NCBI RefSeq assembly: GCF_000974805.1
Contig: NZ_BBQZ01000004.1
Span: 124,001 to 188,000, forward strand
Source of the DNA: Demequina salsinemoris
GTDB taxonomy: Bacteria > Actinomycetota > Actinomycetes > Actinomycetales > Demequinaceae
Direction of reading: 5' to 3'
DNA: 64,000 nucleotides
Notes under the pieces: model-generated
Database searches by the model: none
What the model was told of the DNA's origin: nothing
What the model saw: the letters and a program-made list of their open reading frames with translations, nothing else
In this document: one piece after another, positions 9,363 to 20,585 of the stretch
How positions within the stretch are numbered: position 1 is the stretch's first letter
Layout of the letters: each line of letters begins with the position of its first letter
Position numbers and translations under genes: made by a program

Positions 9363-10094
9363 CTACTCTCCGGCGGTGGCCGCGGCCGAGGCGCTCGCTG
9401 CGGCCGAGGCGCTGGCAGCCGCGCTCGCCGAGGCGCTCGCGGAGGCGGCGGCCGAGGCCACGACGTCCTCCGAGTCGCCGAACCAGTCGGGAGTGGAGCC
9501 CGCGTCGGCGAAGCCCGTCACCGCGGCGAACACGACGTAGACCGTGTCGCCGATCGAGCTCGCGTTGTCGGTCGCGGTGCTGGCGGCCGCCGAGATCGAC
9601 GCGATGAAGGTGTCCGCATCGAAGTCGCCGAACCTGGACGATGTGGTGAGGTCCTTCTCGAGGGAGGTCGCCTCGTCGCCGAGGAAGGTCGCGCCCTCCT
9701 CGCTCATCGCGAGGTTGCTCATCGCCTTCGCGGTGCGGACCACCTCGATCGCCTCGGGGGTCGCCTCGCCGTCGGTGTAGCTGATGGTCTCGAGCCAGGC
9801 GTCGATGTCGGTCGTGATCTCGTCGTCGCTCCAGGCGCCGTCGAGGTCGGCGGACTTCTCGACCACGTCGTCGTGCACGAGCGCGAGCGTGAGGGCCCAC
9901 CCCTCGTTGCACTGGATACCGACGTCGAGCAGCCCGTCGCAGTACTCCTGCACCTGGTCGAGCGTCACGGTGACGTCGGCGGACTCCGCGGCGACTCCTG
10001 GTGAGCCCTGTCCGGGCACGGCGCAGCCTGCCAGGGTGATTGCGGCGGATGCCGCGATGAGGCCGGGGACGAAACGTCGCTTCTGCGAGACCAT
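9363..10094 (-). CDS. Putative lipoprotein with Ala/Ser-rich tail
   Basis: The 243-residue protein has a type II signal peptide: basic KRR, a hydrophobic core and the lipobox LAGC near residue 25. The mature domain (about 30-215) is acidic with two cysteines that could form a disulfide (YCDGLLDVGIQC). The last 28 residues are almost pure Ala and Ser. I do not recognise the family; Mtb has the lipoprotein LpqU at a nearby position, but this sequence does not look like it. The start at 10094 has AGGA eight bases upstream; ATGs at 10103 and 10112 are alternatives. Only four bases separate it from mazG, so they are likely co-transcribed. Confidence 0.75.
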   Translation of the reverse strand: MVSQKRRFVPGLIAASAAITLAGCAVPGQGSPGVAAESADVTVTLDQVQEYCDGLLDVGIQCNEGWALTLALVHDDVVEKSADLDGAWSDDEITTDIDAWLETISYTDGEATPEAIEVVRTAKAMSNLAMSEEGATFLGDEATSLEKDLTTSSRFGDFDADTFIASISAAASTATDNASSIGDTVYVVFAAVTGFADAGSTPDWFGDSEDVVASAAASASASASAAASASAAASASAAATAGE

Positions 10095-10155
10095 GATGCT
10101 CATCCTAACCACGCTCAGAAGGTGCTCTGACAGGGTCGGTCGCCACCGGCCGGGG

Positions 10156-10599
10156 TCACGTGTTCTCCGCTGCGATCAACTCGGCAAGCCGCGACGCGGC
10201 GGCCGATGCGTCCATCGCTTTCAGCTCCGGCGGCGTGACACCGCGCGAGGCGAGCTCGCGCACCAGGTACAGCGGGAGGGCGCGGGCCGTGTCGCGAGCC
10301 GCGGGGCCGCCTCGATCCGGTGCCAGCCCATCGAGCACGCAGGTCCAGAACTCGTCGGCCGTGACCTCGAGCTGCTCGCGCAGGATGTGCGACCACATCG
10401 AGCGCCGATACGTGGTCGAGTCCACCGGCCGCGAGATGCGCGTGCGCAGCGTGCGCCCATCCCACAGCGGCAGCTCGTAGGTGCGGTGATGCCGCACCGG
10501 CTGACCTGCGGCGCCGCGCACCAGCGCCCATTCCTCGGCAAGGCAGAAGGTGTCGTGGTGCTCGCGCGTCGGGGCCGGTGGCGTGTGGCCGCGGCTCAC
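10156..10599 (-). CDS. Toxin of a type II toxin-antitoxin pair
   Basis: The 147-residue protein resembles actinobacterial proteins annotated as cytotoxic translational repressor of a toxin-antitoxin stability system. Typical features are the N-terminal PTREHHDTFCLAEEW, VRHHRTYEL, the segment DGRTLRTRISRPVD, SMWSHILREQLEV and the EFWTCV stretch. The biochemical activity of this group is not known to me. Its start overlaps the antitoxin stop by 4 bases (ATGA), giving antitoxin-first order and translational coupling. The pair sits between the mazG/lipoprotein genes and mfd as a small insertion. Confidence 0.75.
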   Translation of the reverse strand: MSRGHTPPAPTREHHDTFCLAEEWALVRGAAGQPVRHHRTYELPLWDGRTLRTRISRPVDSTTYRRSMWSHILREQLEVTADEFWTCVLDGLAPDRGGPAARDTARALPLYLVRELASRGVTPPELKAMDASAAASRLAELIAAENT

Positions 10600-11009
10600 G
10601 CGGCGAGCCAGTCGGCGAGCTGCGCGTCGTCGGAGAGCCGCACAAGGTTCACGAGGCCCCAGCTCTGCTCGTGGTTGGTCGCGCTATGGAGGTGGTCGAC
10701 CCAGTCCTCGGCGTACTCGCGCAACGCCAGGATCATGTCGGCCACCGCATCGTCCAGGGTCGCGCCCTCGGAGACGAAGGGCGAGCCCTCGACGAGCAGG
10801 ACGAAGCCGTCGTCCTCGACGAGCACCTGGGCGCGCGACGGAACCGATCGCGCGAGGAACGCGCGCAGCTGCTCGGCATCGACCACCGCTGACGCGGGTC
10901 GCCCCCGACGTCCGATGGTCACGGCACCGCCCACTGCGGCCGCATCGAGAACCGCCGCGAGCGAGGCGCGTGCGTCGGCCATCGACGTGTAGTCGCTCGT
11001 CGCTGTCAT
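10596..11009 (-). CDS. Antitoxin (Phd/YefM-like)
   Basis: The 137-residue protein has an N-terminal Phd/YefM-like DNA-binding segment (ADARASLAAVLDAAAVGGAV followed by TIGRRGRPASAVVDAEQLRAFL) and a C-terminal half presumed to wrap the toxin. The ATG at 11009 has GGAGG six bases upstream; an ATG four codons earlier contains that Shine-Dalgarno and is less likely. A perfect 19-bp palindrome lies 42 bases upstream and is the probable autoregulatory operator. A copy of the dispersed 10-mer encodes LDDAV near residue 85. Confidence 0.8.
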   Translation of the reverse strand: MTATSDYTSMADARASLAAVLDAAAVGGAVTIGRRGRPASAVVDAEQLRAFLARSVPSRAQVLVEDDGFVLLVEGSPFVSEGATLDDAVADMILALREYAEDWVDHLHSATNHEQSWGLVNLVRLSDDAQLADWLAA

Positions 11010-11050
11010 GCTCGCCTCCATCCGCTGGTCTCAGCACACATCCATCGAGA

Positions 11051-11069
11051 GATGTACATGATGTACATC
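11051..11069. promoter_or_regulatory. Palindromic operator of the toxin-antitoxin operon
   Basis: GATGTACATGATGTACATC is a perfect inverted repeat (8-bp arms, TGA centre) just upstream of the antitoxin gene. It is AT-rich against its background and probably overlaps the promoter. Antitoxin binding there is the usual autorepression mode of such operons; that is inference. Confidence 0.75.
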
Positions 11070-11131
11070 AAGGGTAGGTGTGGACGACGGAAGGGTCAAT
11101 CGAGACTGGGGACGACGGTCGCCTGCGTCGC

Positions 11132-11656
11132 TTACCGCTCGCCGCGGATGACTGCGACCATGGCGCCCGCCGCGCCGAGTTCGCCCGCGAGCGCTCGGGC
11201 ATCGTTCTCGGCCATGCAGATCGCGGCGACGACGGGCCGCGCGGTCTCGTAGGCCGCGTCGACCGCGGCCGAGGGCTCGACTCCGCGATCCGACAGGCAC
11301 GCGAGCGCGTCGAGCCTGCGTCCGGGAGCCGCGAGGAAGGCCACGCACCAGCCGTCGGTGTAGCCGCCGTCGAGTGGGAGCGGGAGGACAGCGGTGGAGC
11401 GGGCCGGTTGCGAGGTTTCGAAACCCCACACCTCCTTGGCCCTCGTCAGCACGATGTCGACAGGAATGAAGGCGATCATCAGGGCAGGAAGCCCCACCAC
11501 GATGAAGAACCACCAGGTATCGGCGATCGGATAGGGCTCAAGCAGGTTCTGCACCTCCCAAGACGACAGGCACAGGATGGCGAATGCCACGAGCGGCGCC
11601 ACCACTCCGTCCCGCATACGCTCCGACCGCAAGAACCGCCACATACGCCCGAGCAT
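11132..11656 (-). CDS. Hypothetical membrane protein
   Basis: I do not recognise the family. From the start at 11656 the protein has about 174 residues, with two hydrophobic helices (GVVAPLVAFAILCLSSW and WWFFIVVGLPALMIAFIPVD) and a C-terminal soluble domain of about 95 residues beginning near WGFETSQPARS. That domain includes a predicted helix rich in alanine (DAAYETARPVVAAICMAEND). The exact start is uncertain: 11656, 11644 and 11707 are all possible. It stands alone between the toxin-antitoxin pair and mfd, separated from both by about 120-150 bases. Confidence 0.6.
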   Translation of the reverse strand: MLGRMWRFLRSERMRDGVVAPLVAFAILCLSSWEVQNLLEPYPIADTWWFFIVVGLPALMIAFIPVDIVLTRAKEVWGFETSQPARSTAVLPLPLDGGYTDGWCVAFLAAPGRRLDALACLSDRGVEPSAAVDAAYETARPVVAAICMAENDARALAGELGAAGAMVAVIRGER

Positions 11657-11806
11657 CCTCACCCCCGCGGCCGCACCCCACGGCCTTCGACACAGCGCAG
11701 CCGGCACCTCGCCGTCCGCTGCCCCGTAGCCGCCGTCGCCGGCACCCGTTCGTGGGCTGGCACAGTTCTACCAGCCGCGACACCTCATGTCACGAAGGCG
11801 GCAGGC

Positions 11807-15334
<3,528 letters not shown>

Positions 15335-15460
15335 CGGGGGTTCCTCCAGGCACGACGAAGCGCCGGAATTCCTTCCGGAGCACTCCCCCATCGTAGGCGC
15401 GCGGTCCGACAGCGGACCCTGTGGCGCCTCTCGACGGCGCAGGTCCCGCGCGGCCGTCCC

Positions 15461-15466
15461 TAGAAT
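15461..15466 (+). promoter_or_regulatory. -10 box for an apparently leaderless operon
   Basis: TAGAAT ends 7 bases before the ATG at 15474 and there is no Shine-Dalgarno. Transcription would begin at or next to the start codon, the common leaderless layout in actinobacteria. No clear -35 box is seen. Confidence 0.55.
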
Positions 15467-15473
15467 TGAGCCC

Positions 15474-16988
15474 ATGCCAGATCCCGTGCTTGAGGCCGAG
15501 CGCCTGCTGCGCCGCTTCGCCCGCGAGACCAACCTCCTCATCGCCGGACGTCCGGTGCGCGTCAGCGCCGACGAGGAGGACACCCAGGTGGCGCTCGCCG
15601 TCGCCGGCATGGCCCGCGCGCTCGGAGCGCGCCTCGTCGAGGACGATGCGACCGGCCCCGACGTGCTCGACATCGACGCGAGCGCGGACGATGCGGCGCT
15701 CTCCCTCGGCGGTCGACCGCTGACCTCGCGCGGGGACGCGGGCGGGCGGCTCGACTTCGCCCGCGCGCACATGCCGGTCTCGGCGGCGCTCGCCGCCGAC
15801 CTCAAGGGGGCCGGCACGGTCGCAGGCCTCAGGATCGGCGTCTCGATGACGCTCGAGCCCAAGACCGCGAACCTCGCGCTCATGCTGCGCGACGCTGGCG
15901 CCGAGGTCGCGGTCTATGCGCACCCCGACGAGACCGATCCCGAGGTCGCGCAGGCGCTCAAGGAGCGCGGCGTCCCGGTCGATGCGGACGCGACCCTCTC
16001 CGGCGAGGCCGAGCGCGAAGCCGCCCTCGCGTGGCTGCGCCGCGGCTTCGACGTGGTCGTCGACGACGGCTCGCACCTGGTGCGACTCGCCCACGAGGCC
16101 GCACCGGAACTGGTCGAGGGCTGGATCGGCGTGACGGAGGAGACCACCTCGGGCCTCACGCCGCTGCGCCTCATGGCCGCGCAGGGCGCTCTCCGGACCC
16201 CCGTGGTCGCGGTCAACGACGCGGCCACCAAGACCGGCTTCGACAACCGCTACGGCACCGGGCAGTCGTGCGTGTTCGCCATCGCAGACCTGCTCGAGCA
16301 GGTCGACATGACCGTCCGCGACCTGCCCGTGCTCGTGATCGGCTACGGGCCCGTCGGAGTCGGCGTCGCGGCGCATCTGAACGCGCTCGGCGCCGAGGTG
16401 CGCGTGGCCGAGATCGACCCGGTGCGCGCGCTGCTCGCGATCCACGACGGCTTCGAGGTCGGCCCGGCCGAGGATCTCGCCCAGGGCGCGCTCGTCGTGT
16501 CGTGCACCGGCGCCCCCGCCACGGTCACCCCCGAGATCCTCCACGCCGCCACGGTGGTCGCGGTCGCCGGCGGCGTTCCTGGCGAGGTGGTCCTCGACGG
16601 CGTGCTCCTCGAGCCGCTCGTCGTGGCAGGGGCGGTCGCCCGCGCGCTCGACGTCGCGGAGCCCGCCCACACGCTGGTCCTGGACCGCGGCGGCTGCATC
16701 AACGTCACCGCCGCCGAGGGCAACCCGATCGAGATCATGGACCTGTCCTTCGCGACCCAGCTCGCCGCGGTCGCGGAGCTCGTCACCACGCGTCCCGGCA
16801 TCGGAGTGCACGCGCTGTCCGACGCCGCGGTCGCCAAGGTGGGAAAGGCGGCCGCCGAGGCCAGGGGCCTCGCCCTCGAGAACGCGGCCACCGCATCGTC
16901 CGTGTCCCCGACCGACTGGCGCTCGCCCCGGTACGCGTCGCCCGCCCCCGCATCGTCCTCCCCCACCACGCCCGAGGAGACCGCATGA
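15474..16988 (+). CDS. S-adenosylhomocysteine hydrolase-like protein
   Basis: The 504-residue protein has the SAHH fold: MPVSAALAADLKG and MTLEPKTANLALML (about 100-138), EETTSG (222-227), NDAATKTGFDNRYG (248-261, keeping the Lys and Asp equivalent to K186/D190) and the NAD loop VIGYGPVGVGVAAHL (288-302). It differs from true SAHH in several ways. About 90 extra N-terminal residues are present. Ser-Met replaces the Leu-His around catalytic His55. The STQDHAAAA adenosine-binding segment is altered. The usual C-terminal KxDxYRY tail is absent, replaced by a disordered Ser/Pro/Ala tail carrying two dispersed 10-mers. It overlaps the deaminase gene by ATGA. The substrate is probably an SAH-like thioether nucleoside. 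Confidence 0.8.
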   Translation: MPDPVLEAERLLRRFARETNLLIAGRPVRVSADEEDTQVALAVAGMARALGARLVEDDATGPDVLDIDASADDAALSLGGRPLTSRGDAGGRLDFARAHMPVSAALAADLKGAGTVAGLRIGVSMTLEPKTANLALMLRDAGAEVAVYAHPDETDPEVAQALKERGVPVDADATLSGEAEREAALAWLRRGFDVVVDDGSHLVRLAHEAAPELVEGWIGVTEETTSGLTPLRLMAAQGALRTPVVAVNDAATKTGFDNRYGTGQSCVFAIADLLEQVDMTVRDLPVLVIGYGPVGVGVAAHLNALGAEVRVAEIDPVRALLAIHDGFEVGPAEDLAQGALVVSCTGAPATVTPEILHAATVVAVAGGVPGEVVLDGVLLEPLVVAGAVARALDVAEPAHTLVLDRGGCINVTAAEGNPIEIMDLSFATQLAAVAELVTTRPGIGVHALSDAAVAKVGKAAAEARGLALENAATASSVSPTDWRSPRYASPAPASSSPTTPEETA

Positions 16989-18304
16989 CCGCGTTCCCCG
17001 TCACGCTCTACTCGGCGAGGCTCGTGCTTCCCGTGACCGCGCCGCCCATCCTGGACGGCGCGATCGCCGTGCGCGGAGAGCGCATCCTGCACGTCGGGTC
17101 GCGCTCCTGGGTCGAGCAGTCGCTCATCGAGCGCGGCCTGCCGTTCACGCACGTGCGCTGGGACGGCGTCCTCACCCCCGGCCTCGTCAACGCGCACACG
17201 CACCTCCAGTACACGGGCATGGCCGAGGTCGGCAGGGCGCAGTACCAGGGATTCGAGGACTGGGCCAAGGCCTTCAACCCCGTCTACGACCAGCCGCACG
17301 ACTGGGCTCGCGACGCGGCGCTCGGCGCGCAGCAGATGATCGGCGCGGGCGTCACCGCCGCCGCGGACATCGTCACCGACCCCGAGGCCGCCAGGGCCCT
17401 GCACGACGCGGGACTCGCGGGCATCACGTACTGGGAGGTCATCGACTGGACCAACGACGACTGGCGCACCCAGGGCCGCGCCGAGGTCGAGGCCGCGCTC
17501 GACTCCCTCCCGTCGCGCCCGGGCACCGGACTGTCGCCGCACGCCCCGTACTCGCTCGAGATCATGCCTCTGCTCGAGATCCCGGACATCGTCCGCGAGC
17601 GCGGCAGTCGCATCCACATCCACCTGGGCGAGTCGGGCATCGAGCGCGAGTTCGAGCACGACCGCCACGAGCCGTGGCAGAACCAGGGGCTCGGATCGCT
17701 GCTCGAGCTGAGGCAGGCCGGCTTCGGCACCTCGGCCACCGAGTACGTCGACCACCTGGGAGTGCTCGGACCCGACTGCCATATCGCCCACGGCGTCTAC
17801 ATGAGCGAGTCCGACCGCGCGATCCTGCGCGCGCGCGGCACGACCGTCGCGCTGTGCCCGCGCTCGAACGAGGTCATCGGCCTCGACGCCCCGCCCGTCG
17901 CGGCGTACCTGCGCGAGGGCAGCCCCATCGCGATCGGCACCGACTCGCTGTCCTCGTCCCCGTCGCTCGATCCCATGGCCGACGTCGCATCGCTGTTCCG
18001 CATCGCGCGGGGCCAGGGCTACGGCGCCGACGACCTCGCCGAGCGGCTGCTCAGCGCGGCGACGCTCGGCGGCGCGCACGCCATGGGCATCGACGAGGGC
18101 GTGGGCCGCACCGGATACCTCGCCGTCGGCACGCAGGCCGACCTCGCGTTCTTCGACGTGCCCGTCACCGACATCACCGAGACCCTGACGACGCTCGCCG
18201 AGGCCGGCGAGGGCCGTGCCGCCGCGACCGTCACCGCGGGCCGCGTACGCCACGCGACCGTCGCCTTCACGAACCGCACCGGAGTCCAGGAGGAGCACCG
18301 ATGA
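16985..18304 (+). CDS. Amidohydrolase, nucleoside/SAH deaminase type
   Basis: The 439-residue protein belongs to the metal-dependent amidohydrolase superfamily, in the branch of MtaD/SAH and aminofutalosine deaminases. Metal ligands are HTH in VNAHTHLQYTG, His in IHIHLGES, His in CHIAHGVYM and Asp in IGTDSLSSSPSLDPM. PHAPYSLE and LCPRSNEVIG are also typical. It probably deaminates a purine nucleoside-type substrate. Genes on both sides overlap it by ATGA, so its product very likely acts in the same pathway as the SAHH-like protein. A deaminase plus hydrolase pair recalls the reported archaeal SAH to S-inosylhomocysteine route. Confidence 0.8.
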   Translation: MTAFPVTLYSARLVLPVTAPPILDGAIAVRGERILHVGSRSWVEQSLIERGLPFTHVRWDGVLTPGLVNAHTHLQYTGMAEVGRAQYQGFEDWAKAFNPVYDQPHDWARDAALGAQQMIGAGVTAAADIVTDPEAARALHDAGLAGITYWEVIDWTNDDWRTQGRAEVEAALDSLPSRPGTGLSPHAPYSLEIMPLLEIPDIVRERGSRIHIHLGESGIEREFEHDRHEPWQNQGLGSLLELRQAGFGTSATEYVDHLGVLGPDCHIAHGVYMSESDRAILRARGTTVALCPRSNEVIGLDAPPVAAYLREGSPIAIGTDSLSSSPSLDPMADVASLFRIARGQGYGADDLAERLLSAATLGGAHAMGIDEGVGRTGYLAVGTQADLAFFDVPVTDITETLTTLAEAGEGRAAATVTAGRVRHATVAFTNRTGVQEEHR

Positions 18305-18732
18305 TCCCCGCCACCGCATCGTCCCTGAACCTCGAGCCGCACCCCGAGGGCGGCTGGTTCCGGCGCTACTACACGTCCCCGATCCCGGTCGTGACTCCGG
18401 GCGGCGACCGCCCGGCCGTGACGATGATCCACTACCTGCTCGCGCCCGGCGAGAGCAGCGCGTGGCACGTCGTCACGTCCGACGAGGTGTGGCTGTGGCA
18501 CGGCCCCGGCGCGCTCGAGCTGTCGCTCGGCGGAACCGGATCCGCCCCTGGTTCCGTCACCACCGTCCGCCTCGGCCCGGACGCGGTCGGCGGCGACGTC
18601 CAGCAGTGCCTGGTCCCGGCCGGAGTCTGGCAGTCGGCCCGGCTCCTCGAAGATGCGGAATCGTTGGTCAGTTGCGTCGTTTCCCCCGGATTCGACTTCG
18701 CAGACTGGAGATTGGCCGAAACATCGCAGTAG
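18301..18732 (+). CDS. DUF985 cupin protein
   Basis: The 143-residue protein is a DUF985-type cupin (YML079-like): NLEPHPEGGWFRRYYTSP, TMIHYLLAPGESSAWHVVTSDEVWLWH, then VPAGVWQSARLLEDAESLVSCVVSPGFDFADW. The ordered His, Trp and Glu residues fit a small-molecule pocket, but the reaction of this family is not established. The ATG at 18301 overlaps the preceding stop codon. The third to sixth codons (ATASS) carry a copy of the dispersed 10-mer. Confidence 0.85.
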   Translation: MIPATASSLNLEPHPEGGWFRRYYTSPIPVVTPGGDRPAVTMIHYLLAPGESSAWHVVTSDEVWLWHGPGALELSLGGTGSAPGSVTTVRLGPDAVGGDVQQCLVPAGVWQSARLLEDAESLVSCVVSPGFDFADWRLAETSQ

Positions 18733-18738
18733 TAGGAT
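18712..18738 (+). promoter_or_regulatory. Possible internal promoter before the ABC transporter genes
   Basis: TTGGCC (18712-18717) and TAGGAT (18733-18738) are separated by 15 bases and span the end of the cupin gene. They could drive the importer genes separately. The short spacer makes this tentative. Confidence 0.3.
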
Positions 18739-18803
18739 GCCGCCCAACCCGCGGGCGATCGATGTCGGTCTCGCCTCGCACCCCCATCATCTGAGGAGAA
18801 ATG

Positions 18804-19685
18804 ATGTCCGCCGTCACCATGCGCCGCGCCTCCGTCGCGCTGCTCGCCGCCTCGACCCTCGCGCTCGCGGGCTGCTCGAGCTCGACCGAGGCCGAGTCGT
18901 CGGCCTCGGCGTCGCCATCCGACTCGGCCACCGCGACCGCCGAGGCAGCCGCCGAGCTCGACACCGTCACCGAGGGCAAGCTGACCATCGCGACCGGCGA
19001 GCCCGCCTACGAGCCGTGGGTCGTCGACGACGCCCCCGAGTCCGGTGAGGGCTTCGAGGCCGCCGTGGCCTACGCCGTCGCCGAGGAGCTCGGCTACGCC
19101 GCCGAGGACGTCGTGTGGGTCCGCACCGGCTTCGACGAGGCGATCGCGCCCGGCGCGAAGGACTGGGACTTCAACATCCAGCAGTTCTCCATCACCGATG
19201 AGCGCAAGGAGGCCGTGGACTTCTCCTCGGCCTACTACACCGCCACGCAGGCCGTCGTCTCGGTCGAGGGCAACGACTACGCGGACGCCGCCACCGTCGC
19301 CGACCTCGACGGCGCGCTCGTCGGGGTCGCCGTCGGCACCACGTCCTACGACATCGCCGTCGAGGCGCTCGGCGAGGACAACATCCAGGTCTTCAACTCG
19401 CAGGCCGACGTGAACGCCGCGCTCGTCGCCGGCCAGATCGACGCCTACGTCACCGACCTGCCGTCGGCCCTGTACCAGGCCGCCGTCGAGCTCGATGGCG
19501 GCGTCGTCGTCGGCCAGTTCGCCGACTCCGAGGGCGGCGACGAGTTCGGACTCGTCCTGCCCAAGGACTCCGCGCTCACCGAGCCCGTGACCGAGGCCGT
19601 CGACGCCCTGGCCGCGGACGGCACGCTCGCCGACCTCGAGACCGAGTGGCTCTCCGACGCCATCGACGTCCCGGTCCTCAACTGA
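18804..19685 (+). CDS. ABC importer substrate-binding lipoprotein (polar amino-acid type)
   Basis: The 293-residue protein has a lipoprotein signal (MRRASVALLAASTLALAGC), a Ser/Ala/Thr-rich linker to about residue 55, then a family 3 solute-binding domain: GKLTIATGEPAYEPWV, GFEAAVAYAVAEELGY, DWDFNIQQFSITDERKEAVDFSSAYY and VGVAVGTTSYDI. Such proteins capture polar amino acids or analogues outside the membrane. AGGAG lies five bases before the ATG at 18804; the ATG at 18801 is too close to it. It is the first gene of the importer part of the operon. The ligand cannot be deduced, but the neighbouring enzymes suggest an amino-acid-bearing nucleoside or its breakdown product. Confidence 0.85.
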   Translation: MSAVTMRRASVALLAASTLALAGCSSSTEAESSASASPSDSATATAEAAAELDTVTEGKLTIATGEPAYEPWVVDDAPESGEGFEAAVAYAVAEELGYAAEDVVWVRTGFDEAIAPGAKDWDFNIQQFSITDERKEAVDFSSAYYTATQAVVSVEGNDYADAATVADLDGALVGVAVGTTSYDIAVEALGEDNIQVFNSQADVNAALVAGQIDAYVTDLPSALYQAAVELDGGVVVGQFADSEGGDEFGLVLPKDSALTEPVTEAVDALAADGTLADLETEWLSDAIDVPVLN

Positions 19686-19715
19686 GCATCGTCCTGAACC
19701 AAGGAACATCCTGAG

Positions 19716-20585
19716 ATGACCACCGACGGAGCGGCCGCGACCGCCTGGCAGCCCAGCGAGCTCGAGCTCGAGCGACGCGAATTCCGGCGCCGGGCGTCCG
19801 GCCGCTCCGTCCTGGTCGCGCTCGTGTCGACGGTGCTCTTCGCCGTCGTCGCGGGCACCCTGGTGCTCACCTCCCCCGGCTGGGAGAGCGTGCAGCAGGC
19901 CTTCTTCAACCCCGAGATCGCGTGGGAGAGCCTCCCCAAGATCCTCGAGGGTCTCTGGCTCAACATCCAGGTGCTGTTCTTCGCGACGATCGGCGTCGCG
20001 ATCATCGGCACCCTGCTCGCCGTGATGCGCTCGCTGCGCGGCCCCGTGTTCTTCCCGCTGCGCGCGATCGCCACCGGCTACACCGACCTGTTCCGCGGAC
20101 TGCCCGTGCTGATCGTGCTGTACCTCGTCGGCTTCGGCATCCCGGCGCTGAACCCCACGACGCGCTTCCCCGCCGCGCTGCTCGGCACCATCGGCATCAT
20201 GCTGTGCTACTCGGCGTACGTCGCCGAGGTGCTGCGCGCAGGCATGGAGGCCGTGCACCCTTCGCAGCGCGTCGCCGCCCGCTCGCTGGGCCTGTCGCAC
20301 GCGCAGACGCTCCGCCTCGTCGTCATCCCGCAGGGCCTGCGCAAGGTCATCCCCGCGCTCATGAACGACTTCGTGTCGATGCAGAAGGACGTCGGGCTCA
20401 TCTCCGTGCTCGGCGCCGTCGACGCGATCCGCGCCGCGCAGATCGTGCAGGCGAGCACCTACAACTTCACGCCCTACGTGGTGGCCGGCCTGCTGTTCGT
20501 CGCGCTCAGCTTCCCGATGATCCGCCTCACCGACCACATCTCGGCAAAGATGGCCGCGCGCGAGCAGATCGGAGGGACCGTATGA
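19716..20585 (+). CDS. ABC importer permease (HisM/GlnP type)
   Basis: The 289-residue inner-membrane subunit has a basic N-terminus, about five helices, and the family signatures FRGLPVLIVLYLVGFGIP, YSAYVAEVLRAGMEAVHPSQRVAARSLGLS (EAA loop contacting the ATPase) and ALMNDFVSMQKDVGLISVLG. A single permease gene implies a homodimeric channel. The stop overlaps the ATPase start as ATGA. Confidence 0.9.
   Translation: MTTDGAAATAWQPSELELERREFRRRASGRSVLVALVSTVLFAVVAGTLVLTSPGWESVQQAFFNPEIAWESLPKILEGLWLNIQVLFFATIGVAIIGTLLAVMRSLRGPVFFPLRAIATGYTDLFRGLPVLIVLYLVGFGIPALNPTTRFPAALLGTIGIMLCYSAYVAEVLRAGMEAVHPSQRVAARSLGLSHAQTLRLVVIPQGLRKVIPALMNDFVSMQKDVGLISVLGAVDAIRAAQIVQASTYNFTPYVVAGLLFVALSFPMIRLTDHISAKMAAREQIGGTV

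Noticed and set aside
15335-15473. SAH riboswitch upstream of the SAHH-like operon
   Set aside because: A -10 box lies directly against the start codon, leaving no leader in which a riboswitch could sit, and the SAH aptamer consensus is not seen.
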